Below are positions 26,041 through 36,743 of a DNA stretch of 39,729 bases, piece by piece. The stretch spans positions 1 through 39,729 of the forward strand of contig JAFGLA010000085.1 in NCBI GenBank assembly GCA_016928295.1, in the 5' to 3' direction. The notes beneath the pieces are model-generated. The model searched no databases. It was not told the DNA's origin and worked only from the letters and a program-made list of their open reading frames with translations. Positions within the stretch are counted from its first letter, which is position 1, and the number at the start of each line of letters is the position of its first letter. The stretch is from Opitutales bacterium (GTDB lineage Bacteria > Verrucomicrobiota > Verrucomicrobiia > Opitutales > Oceanipulchritudinaceae). The translations under genes and the position numbers were made by a program.

Positions 26041-26139
26041 ACAAGCAGGCTTGCGCGGATGCTATCCGGCGACCGGTCGGAGAGAGCAGCCAGCGTTGTC
26101 AGCACTTTCTTTTTAACACCGAACTCTTCTAGCAAGAAC

Positions 26140-28275
26140 ATGAATTCAGAAGACCAGCCACAGACGCGGGACAGCGCCGCGCTGAACCTGTTGGAAAACT
26201 TCCAGCCGCACACTTACGAGGAGTGGAAGGCCGCAGCGGAGGCCTTGCTCAAGGGACGCCCCTTTGACAAGACCCTGCGCAGCCCCACCGTCGAAGGCAT
26301 CACGCTGGAGCCGATCTACCGCCGCGAGGACATCGCAGGGTTGGAGATCAAGCGCGACTTGCCCGGCATGGGCGGACGCGTGCGCGGCGCAAAGGCCGAC
26401 GGCTTCACGGACAACGCCTGGGAAATCTCTCAGGAGCTGGCCCTGCCTACGCCAGAGGAGTTCAACAAGGCCATATTGACGGACCTTGCACGCGGCCAGA
26501 GCGAGGTGAACATCCCCTTGGACGCAGCCTCCCGCGCCGGTATCGACGCGGACAAGGCCAGCGTTGGCGAAGTGGGCGTGGGCGGCATGAGTCTGTCCAG
26601 CCTTGCGGACCTTGAGAAGGCGCTCGAAGGCGTGCACATGGGCATGATCAGCACCTTCATCCAGTCCGGCGCGAGCGGCCTGCCCGCTCTTGCGATGATG
26701 GCGGCCCTTGCCGAAAAGCGCGGCGAAAAGCTCGAAGAGCTTCGCGGCTGCGTGGAGAGCGACCCCCTGGGCGTTCTCGCCGCTGAAGGCAAGCTGCCCC
26801 TTTCTCTTGAAGAGGCTTACAACGAGATGGCCGTCGCGACGGGCTTTGCGGCGGAGAACGCCCCGAAGCTCCAGACTATCGGCGTTTCCTCGATGCCCTA
26901 CTCCGACGGCGGCGCAAGCGCGGTCGAGGAGCTGGGCTACGCGATGGCCACGGCTGCGGAGTATGTCCGCGAGCTTGGCGAGCGCGGCCTTTCAATCGAC
27001 GAGGTTGCCCCGCGCATCCGCTTCACTCTTTCCATCGGCAGCAACTTCTTCATGGAGATTGCCAAGCTGCGCGCGGCCCGCGTTCTTTGGAGCCGCATCG
27101 TCGAGGCGTTCGGCGGCAAGGAAGAGTCCCGCTCCATCTACATTCACGCCCGCGGCGCGAAGTGGAACAAGAGCCAGCTCGACCCGTACACGAACATGCT
27201 GCGCTCGACAACGGAGAGTTTCTCCGGCGCAATCGGCGGAGTCAACGGGATGCACACGAGCCTGTTCGACGAGACATTTGCCTCGCCCGAGGAGTTCTCG
27301 CGCCGCATTGCTCGCAACCAGCAGGTCATCCTTCAGGAAGAGTGCGAGCTTACGCGCACGATCGACCCCGCTGGCGGCTCCTACTACGTGGAGTGGCTTA
27401 CTGACCAGCTCGCTGGCAAGGCTTGGGAACGCTTCCAGAAAATCGAAGAGCTGGGCGGCATGAGCAAGGCTCTTGAGAGCGGCGCCGTCGCCGAACAGGT
27501 GGCAAAGCTGCGCGAGGAGCGTTACAAGAAGATTCAGCAGCGCCGCGACGAACTGGTGGGCGTTAACGCTTACCCGAACACAATGGAAAAGGGCCTCGAA
27601 ATCCGCCTGCCGGACCCAGCCGCCGTATTCGCGGCCCGCTCCGCCGCAGTGAAGGCGGCGCGCAAGATGGATTCGATCCACATGTGCGGCTGCTGCTCCT
27701 GCTCGGTTGTTTCCAAGCTGATCGAAGCCGCTGGCGAGGGCGCAACTATCGGCGCCATGAGCGAACTGCTTCGCGAGGGCAAGGCCGAGATTGAAAAGCC
27801 GGTCGTCGCCCACCGCGCAAGCGAACAGTATGAGGAGCTTCGCGCTGCCTCCATCGCCTACGCTGCAAAGAACGGCCACGCCCCGCAGATCTTGCAGGCG
27901 AACATGGGGGCAAGCCGCGCCTACCGCATCCGTGCGGACTGGACGAGCGCCTTCTTCAACGCCGCCGGCATCCAGATGCTTAACGAGGTGGACTTCAAGA
28001 CTGTCGAAGACGCGGTGAAGGCCGCCGTGGACAGCAAGGCAAAGGTCGTCGTCATCACTTCGAGCGACGACAACTACGCCACCTACGCCGTCGATACGGC
28101 CAAGGCCCTCAAGGCCCTGCCCGAAACCCCCTACGTCATGCTGGCCGGTGCGGCTACGCCCGAGACCGAGCTAGTCTGGAAGGACGCAGGCATCGACGAA
28201 TACGTTAACGTTCGCGCCAACAACTACGCGCTCAACCGCAAGATGCTCGTCCTGACGGGCGCTCTTGAGAAGTAG
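26140..28275 (+). CDS. mutA: Methylmalonyl-CoA mutase small (beta) subunit
   Basis: A 711-residue non-catalytic partner of MutB. The TIM-barrel part resembles MutB (LDPYTNMLRSTTESFSGAIGG, TIDPAGGSYYVEWLTDQLAG). The C-terminal domain has the flavodoxin-like fold region (HAPQILQANMGASRAYRIRADW) but no DxHxxG, so it cannot bind cobalamin in the base-off mode, as is normal for this subunit. An unusual Cys cluster, CGCCSC, occupies residues 516-521 in the linker between the domains. The start at 26140 was chosen over an in-frame ATG 81 bases upstream because the conserved sequence begins with MNSEDQPQ. No strong Shine-Dalgarno precedes it. mutB follows after 36 bases. Confidence 0.94.
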   Translation: MNSEDQPQTRDSAALNLLENFQPHTYEEWKAAAEALLKGRPFDKTLRSPTVEGITLEPIYRREDIAGLEIKRDLPGMGGRVRGAKADGFTDNAWEISQELALPTPEEFNKAILTDLARGQSEVNIPLDAASRAGIDADKASVGEVGVGGMSLSSLADLEKALEGVHMGMISTFIQSGASGLPALAMMAALAEKRGEKLEELRGCVESDPLGVLAAEGKLPLSLEEAYNEMAVATGFAAENAPKLQTIGVSSMPYSDGGASAVEELGYAMATAAEYVRELGERGLSIDEVAPRIRFTLSIGSNFFMEIAKLRAARVLWSRIVEAFGGKEESRSIYIHARGAKWNKSQLDPYTNMLRSTTESFSGAIGGVNGMHTSLFDETFASPEEFSRRIARNQQVILQEECELTRTIDPAGGSYYVEWLTDQLAGKAWERFQKIEELGGMSKALESGAVAEQVAKLREERYKKIQQRRDELVGVNAYPNTMEKGLEIRLPDPAAVFAARSAAVKAARKMDSIHMCGCCSCSVVSKLIEAAGEGATIGAMSELLREGKAEIEKPVVAHRASEQYEELRAASIAYAAKNGHAPQILQANMGASRAYRIRADWTSAFFNAAGIQMLNEVDFKTVEDAVKAAVDSKAKVVVITSSDDNYATYAVDTAKALKALPETPYVMLAGAATPETELVWKDAGIDEYVNVRANNYALNRKMLVLTGALEK

Positions 28276-28311
28276 AACGGGTGAGATAACGAAGGAAAGG
28301 ATCATTTACCA

Positions 28312-30492
<2,181 letters not shown>

Positions 30493-30558
30493 GAGTGTGC
30501 CGTAGAGCACTATATCGCGGCGGGTGAAGGGGAACAGTTCCTCAAACCTGCCGATTAC

Positions 30559-30598
30559 AAAACGCCCGCGATGGTTAAGACCGTCGCGGGCGTTTTTT
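30559..30598 (+). terminator. Intrinsic terminator of the mutAB operon
   Basis: AAAACGCCCGCGA (30559-30571) pairs with TCGCGGGCGTTTT (from 30584), ending in a run of six T. It lies about 65 bases after the mutB stop codon. Confidence 0.9.
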
Positions 30599-30799
30599 GC
30601 GTTGCGTAACAAGGTTGGCGCGTATGCGATATGGGCAACACCCTTACCATGGCGAACGAAAACGCCCTGTCGTTGATAAAACAAACGCACATTCCCCTCT
30701 TATATAAAGGGAGACATGTGAATCACATAATTGCAATAACACGCATCATACTCTCAAACACATTGACACATAGACGCATATGAATTGAGATAGGCAAGT

Positions 30800-31321
30800 A
30801 TGAAAATCCCCCATTACATCACATCTCTCGCTCTAGCCGCAACAGCTATAGGATTCGGCGGTTGCGCCTCCATCGTAGATGGCGGAAGAAACGAAACTGT
30901 ATTAATACGAAGCCTTCCAGCCGGTGCTTCAATCAAGATAGTAAACAACAGAACAGGTGAAACCGTCTACTCGGGCACAAGCCCGGCCAAAGTGGATCTG
31001 GCGCGTTCAAGCGGATTCTTTAAAGGTGTGTCATATACTATTCAGTTTCGTCTGGATGGTTATGATGACAAGCAAGTATCTCTTCGTTCATCAGTCAACG
31101 GATGGTATTTCGGCAATATCATTTTCGGCGGACTCATCGGCATGGTAATAGTGGATCCCGCCACTGGTGCCATGTATTCACTACCCGAAGACGTTGTTGC
31201 TAACTTGGACGCCAAAAGCAGTGCAACACTCCTTGAAGACGGCGATAATGCCAATCTGCTAATCGTAAATATTGACGACATACCAGAGGAACTACGTTCC
31301 CAGTTAGTTGCGGTCAACTAG
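30800..31321 (+). CDS. Small lipoprotein with a PEGA-like domain
   Basis: A 173-residue protein with a signal peptide and lipobox (AIGFGGC, Cys at residue 22). VLIRSLPAGASIKIVNNRTGETVYSGTSPAKV and FRLDGYDDKQVSLR match the PEGA-type beta motif. Then NGWYFGNIIFGGLIGMVIVDPATGAMYSLP is a recognisable block of a widespread uncharacterised lipoprotein group. The function is unknown, and an envelope location is inferred. The gene is visibly more A/T-rich than its neighbours and stands alone, which may mean transfer. The last two bases before the final G of its TAG stop are the TA next to repeat copy D, so the stop codon coincides with the insertion site. Confidence 0.82.
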   Translation: MKIPHYITSLALAATAIGFGGCASIVDGGRNETVLIRSLPAGASIKIVNNRTGETVYSGTSPAKVDLARSSGFFKGVSYTIQFRLDGYDDKQVSLRSSVNGWYFGNIIFGGLIGMVIVDPATGAMYSLPEDVVANLDAKSSATLLEDGDNANLLIVNIDDIPEELRSQLVAVN

Positions 31322-31419
31322 CGAGCGTTTGCAAATATACGAACAGAAGAGCGAAATGGGCTGGTTTTTGCCGAAAAGCCACCCACTTTAAGACGGGAGT
31401 TCTATTTCAAGGCTCTCCA
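31321..31419. repeat. Fold-back repeat, copy D, abutting the lipoprotein stop codon
   Basis: The left end GCGAGCGTTTGCAAATATAC and the right end, inverted GGAGAGCCTTGAAATAGAA, are imperfect terminal inverted repeats. AACTCCCGTCTTAAAG, the family block, lies inside the right end. TA lies at both edges (31319-31320 and 31420-31421). The left TA forms the first two bases of the lipoprotein's TAG stop codon. It is about 99 bases long, with no coding capacity. Confidence 0.72.
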
Positions 31420-31489
31420 TAAGGTAGATTAACAAACTGTTTAATAGCGGCGGCATGGTTTAATCCTGTCGCCGCTATTGCCGCCCGCC

Positions 31490-32398
31490 CTACTCGAACA
31501 GCTTGTCCAAATCCGGTCTGCCACTGTCCAAATCCACCACCCTTGCAGGCGGCAACTGATTGCGAAAAAACGCCAACTGCTTCTTCACCAACTTGCGCGT
31601 ATTCTGCGCAATCTCCCCGGCAAGAGCCTCAAGCCCGCCCGATTCGCCCGAGTCCAGCCAGGCCAAAGTCTCGCGATAGCCAATCGCGCTCGCAGCGGAC
31701 GGGTTGCGCTCGAAACCCATACCGCGAAGACGACGCACCTCGTCAACTAGCCCGCTCTGCAACATCAGGCGCGCGCGCTCGCCGATGCGAGAGTTCAACA
31801 CCTCCCTGTCCCGCATAAGCAGGCAAATGCGCTTATCCCATGCGGCGTACGGAAGCTCCTGCTCGCGATACTCTTTCTGAAGAACGGCCAGCGGCTTTCC
31901 CGAAGCCATGCAACGCTCCAGCGCACTCTGCACGCGGCGGGGGTTCAAAAGATCCAGCCCCTGTATGCCATCGGGATTTAGGCGGCGCAGTTCAGCAAGG
32001 GCCTCCTCGCTGCCCATCGAACGCACTCGCGCGCGCACCTCGTCCGTCGTCTCCGTGGAGTCGGTTACGGGTGCGAAAAAGCTGCGCGTATAGAAACCGC
32101 TCCCCCCGCTGATTAGAAGTGGCACCTCGCGCCTTGCGCAGTCCTCGACTACGCCCCGGGAATAGTCCACATAGGCGCCAACCGTGTACGGGGTGTCCAC
32201 ATTTACTATGTCAATGCCGTGGTGCGGAACGCGGGCCTGCTCGGAGCGGTCCGGCTTGGCAGTGCCGATGTCCATGCCCCTGTACACGCAAAAGGCGTCG
32301 CAGTAGAGTATCTCCGCGCCGTGGCGCTCCGCCCAGCGAAGGGACAGCTCGCTCTTGCCGACCGCAGTCGGCCCGATTATGAAATATAGGCAGGACAT
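31490..32398 (-). CDS. miaA: tRNA dimethylallyltransferase
   Basis: A 302-residue enzyme that prenylates A37 of tRNAs reading UNN codons. The P-loop FIIGPTAVGKSELSLRW is near the N-terminus. YRGMDIGTAKP, VPHHGIDIVNV and LISGGSGFYTRSFF are the family blocks, and SAIGYRETLAWL plus QNTRKLVKKQLAFFR close the protein. The first family motif normally reads DS-x-QVY and here is DAFCVY, so the Gln is replaced by Cys. The start at 32398 (MSCLYFIIG) was chosen over an in-frame Met 30 bases upstream because it fits the family N-terminus. Confidence 0.94.
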   Translation of the reverse strand: MSCLYFIIGPTAVGKSELSLRWAERHGAEILYCDAFCVYRGMDIGTAKPDRSEQARVPHHGIDIVNVDTPYTVGAYVDYSRGVVEDCARREVPLLISGGSGFYTRSFFAPVTDSTETTDEVRARVRSMGSEEALAELRRLNPDGIQGLDLLNPRRVQSALERCMASGKPLAVLQKEYREQELPYAAWDKRICLLMRDREVLNSRIGERARLMLQSGLVDEVRRLRGMGFERNPSAASAIGYRETLAWLDSGESGGLEALAGEIAQNTRKLVKKQLAFFRNQLPPARVVDLDSGRPDLDKLFE

Positions 32399-32517
32399 GA
32401 AACGAATGCACCCGATGGAGCGTTCCAATCAATAGTGGGGTTATGACTTGAGCGCATAATGCACGATGCGGGGCGTACACTCAAGCATGACAGCCATCTG
32501 CCACAATCATTAGCGCC

Positions 32518-33648
32518 ATGAAAATCTCGCTCGTCACGGAAACCTATCCACCAGAGGTAAACGGCGTGGCCATGACGCTGGAGCACCTCGTTCATGGCCT
32601 TGTGGCACGCGGGCACAGCATGGAAGTAGTCCGCCCAAGGCAGGGCAAGGGCGATGTAGCCGCACAAAGCGCAGGCATGAGCGAGTTCCTCTCAATCGGC
32701 CTGCCACTGCCCGGATACAGCGGGCTGCACTTTGGCATAATACGCGCTGGCAAGCTCGTTAAACACTGGCGCGAGCACAGGCCCGACCTTGTCCACGTCG
32801 CCACCGAAGGGCCTCTGGGCTGGGCCGCCATACGTGCCGCCAAAAAGCTGGGGATTGCCACAGTGTCCAGCTTTCACACCAATTTCCACAGCTACGGCCA
32901 GCACTACGGCTACGGGATGCTCATTCGCACGGCCCTCTCGTGGCTGCGCTACATACACAACTCCACCCGCCTTACCTTTGCGCCCTCGCCGGACGTAGTG
33001 CAGACTCTTGAAAAGGAAGGCTTCCGCAACATGCGCCTTCTTGGGCGCGGCGTGGATACGGAGCTTTTCGACCCGTCCCGCCGCAGTGAAGAGCTTCGCA
33101 AAAGCTGGGGCGCGGGGCCGGAGACTCCCGTCGCGGTGTACGTCGGACGCCTTGCGGGAGAAAAGAACCTGCCAGTAGCGGTACAAGCGTTCAAAACGAT
33201 GCGCAGCAAGATACCGGAGCTGCGCTTTGTACTGGTGGGCGACGGGCCTTCGCGTGCGACTCTTGAGAAAGAGAACCCCGAGTTTCACTTCGCCGGTATG
33301 CGCCGAGGCGAAGACCTTGCCACGCATTACGCGAGTGCGGACCTGTTCATTTTCGCGAGCGTGACGGAAACCTTCGGCAACGTCGTAACCGAAGCAATGG
33401 CGAGCGGGCTGCCGGCCTTGGCCTACGATTACGCGGCACCTGCAAAATATATTGTAAACGGTGAAAGCGGGCGCCTCGCAGCGTATGGCGACACCGAGGC
33501 TTTTATCGCCGCCGCTGGCATCATGGCGCAGGAACAGGCCCACTGGGCAGAAATGGGACGCAATGCACGCAAAACCGCCGAAGGCATATCATGGGATGCC
33601 GTGATAGACGGATACGCCGAAGACATTCGCAAAGTTCTGAACGCATAA
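32518..33648 (+). CDS. GT4-family glycosyltransferase (MgtA/PimB-like)
   Basis: A 376-residue GT-B fold glycosyltransferase. The N-terminal acceptor domain starts MKISLVTETYPPEVNGVAMTL and contains PDLVHVATEGPLGWAA and TVSSFHTNFHSYGQHYG. The C-terminal donor domain has VAVYVGRLAGEKNLPV and the EX7E motif region (ASVTETFGNVVTEAMASGLP). The best-known relatives transfer mannose or other sugars to diacylglycerol or phosphatidylinositol-like lipids, so a glycolipid role is likely but not proved. It is monocistronic, followed by a hairpin at 33652-33678 that separates it from the phage-like genes. Confidence 0.88.
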   Translation: MKISLVTETYPPEVNGVAMTLEHLVHGLVARGHSMEVVRPRQGKGDVAAQSAGMSEFLSIGLPLPGYSGLHFGIIRAGKLVKHWREHRPDLVHVATEGPLGWAAIRAAKKLGIATVSSFHTNFHSYGQHYGYGMLIRTALSWLRYIHNSTRLTFAPSPDVVQTLEKEGFRNMRLLGRGVDTELFDPSRRSEELRKSWGAGPETPVAVYVGRLAGEKNLPVAVQAFKTMRSKIPELRFVLVGDGPSRATLEKENPEFHFAGMRRGEDLATHYASADLFIFASVTETFGNVVTEAMASGLPALAYDYAAPAKYIVNGESGRLAAYGDTEAFIAAAGIMAQEQAHWAEMGRNARKTAEGISWDAVIDGYAEDIRKVLNA

Positions 33649-33651
33649 AGA

Positions 33652-33678
33652 GCGGGAACCCTAAAACCGGATTCCCGC
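33652..33678. terminator. Hairpin between the glycosyltransferase and the phage-like module
   Basis: GCGGGAACC (33652-33660) pairs with GGATTCCCGC (33669-33678, one bulge). It sits between two convergent genes. There is no strong T-run, so activity is uncertain. Confidence 0.45.
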
Positions 33679-33701
33679 CCTTGTTGCATTACCCGCCTGC
33701 G

Positions 33702-35648
33702 TCAAGCGCGGACAAGGTGGACTGTGACGGCGAGGCTGGTCGCTGCGCTCATCTCCACCCACAGCTTGCCGCCGGTTAGCGTCATGGAGTTCAGGCTGCT
33801 GATTGGCAGCGATACAGGCAAACTGGTCGCCGCCACGGTACCAGTGGCCATGGCTGCCCCGCCGCTCGAACCTGCCCTCAGCGTCACAGTTGCGCTCGCG
33901 CTGCCAGAGTTCGTCACCAGCACACGCTCCACTATGTAGCCAGCAGGGTGCACTAACCGGTCGCCGAGCAGGTAGCCGGACGCGGTCATGTCGGCCTGCG
34001 TAGCGAGCGTCATGCGCTCCGGCAAGTCCGGCACCTCCACCCCGCTTGCACTATGCAGCAAGACCTCGCCGCCTGCCGTGCGGGGGCACACCGGCTGCGT
34101 TGCCAAATCGAGACCAGCCAATGTGTTACCAAGCACACGAAAATCGCTTACTGCCAAAGTCCCCCCGCTCACTGACGACATTTCGACGAACGCCAAACGT
34201 GCCACAGCAGACGTCTTTGCGGCCGTTAATACAACGGTATTGATGCCCTCCTGCAATGTGACAGTATTTGACATCGAAAAATTGTCGCTCAAGCGCACTT
34301 GGGCCGTCACCCCGGCATCTAACCAAATGTTACAGATGACGGGCGTGCCGTACATAACCGAAAGATACCCCGTGGGTTTCCACGCAGCCATCCCCGACGC
34401 CCCTGCATCAACCGTAAAACCAGAGCTCGACGCGCTGGAAATCGAACCAGTAACGCCCAACTTTACATATGGCTGGTCTGGGTCTTCCATACTACCAGCG
34501 CCTGCATGCGGCAGCTTGCCCGTGGCGAACCACAGAGCATAATCGTCCGCACTTAGCGGGTAATTGAGCGCGTGCCAGCTCTCGGACGCGACGCGGGCAG
34601 AGAGCGGATTAGAGCCGTCCGAAGCGGCGCAGAGCGTCCAGGCACCGGTGCCCGCCGCGGGAGCGCCAGTGTAGGACGTGCCAACGACCTCGAGGCCGCC
34701 GTTGGCGAGCGTGTAAGTTTCGCCCTCAATGTGGACCGCCACGGATGCCGAGGACAGCGCCCCGCCGCTTGGAGCATCGACGCGAACGCCCAGCCTGCGC
34801 CATGCCGAAAGGGGCAGAGCGCGGGTTGTGCTGCGCATGACAAGCGTGCCCGTGCCAAGAGTCATCGACACCTGCACGCGCGCTGCCGAGCCGTCAGAAT
34901 CGGTCAATGCGAGCGCAAGCGGGGCCATTTCGGCCAGCGTGCCAGTGCCAAAGGCGCAAACGCGCAGCATCACCGCCCCGCCGTAGTCAAGCCAGCCAAC
35001 ACGTGCGGCGGAGGCCGCAAAGGCGGAGCGGCCACCCTTGTAGGCAACGGAGCGAAGCGACGAATAGGCAATGTCTGCGAGCGAAAGAGTCATGTCCGCA
35101 TCAAGCGATAGCGGAGACGCCGCCTTCCATAGCGGCGAGAAGCGAGCGTCGGATTCTGCCTTCGTGTATGCCACGCCGCCGGACACCTGCACAATTCCGG
35201 CGGTGTCGTAGCCGTCCTGCTCAATATTGACCTGCCCCGCACAAAGCGTCAGGTATTGCGCCGGACTGCTCTTGGTCGTTGCAGAAAGCACCATCCAGTG
35301 CGTCCCGGCCTCCACGCAGCTTTCCGCCGCGCTGAAGGCTATTTTGACGTGCTGGTGGGTGAACGCATACCATTCCGTCAAAGTCAGGTCATTGTCGAGA
35401 CTCGTCACGGTCTTGCTCATCAGCGGAGCCGTGTCCGCGGTCGGGCGCGTATTGCCCTTGCCCATGGGCTTAATTTCCAGCGTGACGCTGGCAATGTCCG
35501 ACACATCGCGCAAAGTGCCGAACTGGAAGATGCCTATGCGAAACTCCAGATCCGTGCCGCTCCAAAAAGCGGGCGTGTCGCTGCGGCGCAAATCCACAGG
35601 ACTGTCAAAGTCGGCCAAGTCGGCCTGAATAAATATCGGGAAAGCCAT
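33702..35648 (-). CDS. Large phage-associated protein with a LamG-like domain
   Basis: A 648-residue protein not recognised by name. The N-terminal 150 residues (FIQADLADFDSPVDLRRSDT and TLRDVSDIASVTLEIKPM) look like a beta-rich virion-binding domain of the type seen at the start of tail/baseplate upper proteins. The middle (residues about 200-375) resembles a LamG/concanavalin-like lectin fold, ending NYPLSADDYALWFATGKLP. Another beta-sandwich-like part follows (WKPTGYLSVMYGTPV, VQEGINTVVL-like). The C-terminal 100 residues are rich in Ser, Thr, Ala and Gly. GATAGGATATT precedes the ATG. It is the last gene of the phage-like block. A virion surface or host-binding role is inferred. Confidence 0.7.
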   Translation of the reverse strand: MAFPIFIQADLADFDSPVDLRRSDTPAFWSGTDLEFRIGIFQFGTLRDVSDIASVTLEIKPMGKGNTRPTADTAPLMSKTVTSLDNDLTLTEWYAFTHQHVKIAFSAAESCVEAGTHWMVLSATTKSSPAQYLTLCAGQVNIEQDGYDTAGIVQVSGGVAYTKAESDARFSPLWKAASPLSLDADMTLSLADIAYSSLRSVAYKGGRSAFAASAARVGWLDYGGAVMLRVCAFGTGTLAEMAPLALALTDSDGSAARVQVSMTLGTGTLVMRSTTRALPLSAWRRLGVRVDAPSGGALSSASVAVHIEGETYTLANGGLEVVGTSYTGAPAAGTGAWTLCAASDGSNPLSARVASESWHALNYPLSADDYALWFATGKLPHAGAGSMEDPDQPYVKLGVTGSISSASSSGFTVDAGASGMAAWKPTGYLSVMYGTPVICNIWLDAGVTAQVRLSDNFSMSNTVTLQEGINTVVLTAAKTSAVARLAFVEMSSVSGGTLAVSDFRVLGNTLAGLDLATQPVCPRTAGGEVLLHSASGVEVPDLPERMTLATQADMTASGYLLGDRLVHPAGYIVERVLVTNSGSASATVTLRAGSSGGAAMATGTVAATSLPVSLPISSLNSMTLTGGKLWVEMSAATSLAVTVHLVRA

Positions 35649-35696
35649 ATGAATATCCTATCTGCTAATTATTGATTAGTGGCCCGGCTTGCTCCC

Positions 35697-36140
35697 TCAG
35701 AGGCTGGCCGCGCTTGTGAAGTTAACCTCTATTGTGTAGCGGCCCTTTTTGTCCGGCTCCTCGTCCATGGCCCAGGCAGAGTCGCTGTCCAGCGCGAGCG
35801 GGGATGTGATTCCCGCAGCCGCGGGCTGCCAGCCGTGAAGGGCGCGTGAAACAAGCTCGGCCACCGTCAGGGCGTCGGTCCCGTGGTTCTGGAACGCGCT
35901 CTCCACAACGCGCACGCAAAGCTCCAGCTCCGTAATCACGGGCGTATTCTGCGCGGCATCCACCTTGTGCGGACGCGGCGGCATGATGACGACGCAAAGC
36001 CCGCCTAGAGCGATGGCCTCCTTTACGCGGGCGGACAGCTCGCCGTTCTTGCGTGTTAGCACTGGAATGCGCGAGAAGTCACGTCTGCGGCGCAGGCGAA
36101 TGGCCACCGCTTCCTGCAATTTGAAAAGTATCGACTGCAT
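35697..36140 (-). CDS. Mu gp37-like protein (DUF1834 type)
   Basis: A 147-residue protein beginning MQSILFKLQEAVAIRLRRRR, with LGGLCVVIMPPRPHKVDAAQ, VITELELCVRVVES and the ending GRYTIEVNFTSAASL. Length, order and the 'helical start, beta strands with an internal VxE' plan fit the small Mu-like protein that follows gp36 and acts at the head-tail junction or tail terminator. A strong ribosome-binding site (GGGAGGA) lies 9 bases before the ATG at 36140, which overlaps the end of the previous gene's region and excludes the longer ORF start. Confidence 0.68.
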   Translation of the reverse strand: MQSILFKLQEAVAIRLRRRRDFSRIPVLTRKNGELSARVKEAIALGGLCVVIMPPRPHKVDAAQNTPVITELELCVRVVESAFQNHGTDALTVAELVSRALHGWQPAAAGITSPLALDSDSAWAMDEEPDKKGRYTIEVNFTSAASL

Positions 36141-36168
36141 GTTGTAAAATCCTCCCGATTCGGATGGG

Positions 36169-36645
36169 CTAAAGCCCTGCCAGTCTTGCGCTTGTGAGCG
36201 GCCTTGCCCTGCTGCCAAGAACTTCGATTTTCTTTGTGACAACGAGCGTTGTGCCGTCGTCATCCGTATCGCTGCCGCCAGTTCCGCCCTGACTCACAGC
36301 AAAATCTCCCGCAGCGACACGCTTGAGAAGAGCGCGCGCCGCGTTGGCGAGGCGTATCTGGTCAGTGCTGAGGCTGAGTGATGGAATGCGTGCCTGCGAA
36401 GCCTCGACAATCAGTGCCAGCGCCGCGCCGCGAAGCTCCGGCGGGATGGTGGCCTTGTCGGCATCGAGCGTGTTCTTAGAATAAGCGGCCACCTCGCCAC
36501 GCACGCGGCAGGCGGTGTCGGCTATGACGGCGGCCAGTGGATCGGCCTGCTCTTCGCCAAGGGCCTCGCTGCGGAGGGCCTCGACCTGCTCCGCCGCCAG
36601 ATAGTCGTAAACATCCTGCGTAGAAATAGTTATCCAGTTGCTCAT
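36169..36645 (-). CDS. Mu gp36-like head completion protein (DUF1320 type)
   Basis: A 158-residue protein starting MSNWITISTQDVYDYLAAEQ, with AAVIADTACRVRGEVAAYSK, IPPELRGAALALIVEASQ and ANAARALLKRVAAGDF. This pattern (a 'YLA..E...L' start, then 'VRG.VA' and a long helix) is the DUF1320/gp36 family, placed directly after the major capsid gene in Mu-like phages. The start was set at 36645 because the domain begins there. A longer in-frame ORF runs through the capsid gene in another frame and is not coding. Confidence 0.8.
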   Translation of the reverse strand: MSNWITISTQDVYDYLAAEQVEALRSEALGEEQADPLAAVIADTACRVRGEVAAYSKNTLDADKATIPPELRGAALALIVEASQARIPSLSLSTDQIRLANAARALLKRVAAGDFAVSQGGTGGSDTDDDGTTLVVTKKIEVLGSRARPLTSARLAGL

Positions 36646-36698
36646 AAGATAATGCGCCCTCTTGGCGGGCATGTTGAAAAAACAGTTTGATGCGAATG

Positions 36699-36730
36699 GC
36701 GGGCGCGCCGGATAGGACGGACGCGCCCGC
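36699..36730 (-). terminator. Strong GC hairpin just after the major capsid gene
   Basis: GCGGGCGCG (36699-36707) pairs perfectly with CGCGCCCGC (36722-36730) around a 14-base loop, starting 14 bases after the capsid stop codon. A T-run (TTTTTT on the minus strand) lies about 17 bases further. It may lower transcription of the downstream genes relative to capsid. Confidence 0.45.
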
Positions 36731-36743
36731 TCTGGGAAAACGT

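Larger units (their letters stand above)
25410..26139. other. Long A/T-richer intergenic region upstream of the mutase operon
   Basis: A 730-base gap between the chemoreceptor and mutA, both transcribed away from it. It holds repeat copy C (about 25615-25717) and two promoter-like sites facing mutA. Short ORFs inside it lack ribosome-binding sites and recognisable composition, so none is called. A B12 riboswitch was looked for and not found. Confidence 0.6.

Noticed and set aside
26059-26139. Earlier in-frame start for mutA at 26059
   Set aside because: The added 27 residues match nothing in the family, and the conserved N-terminus starts at 26140.
25930-26139. Cobalamin riboswitch upstream of mutA
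   Set aside because: No convincing B12 box or conserved core was found in the leader.
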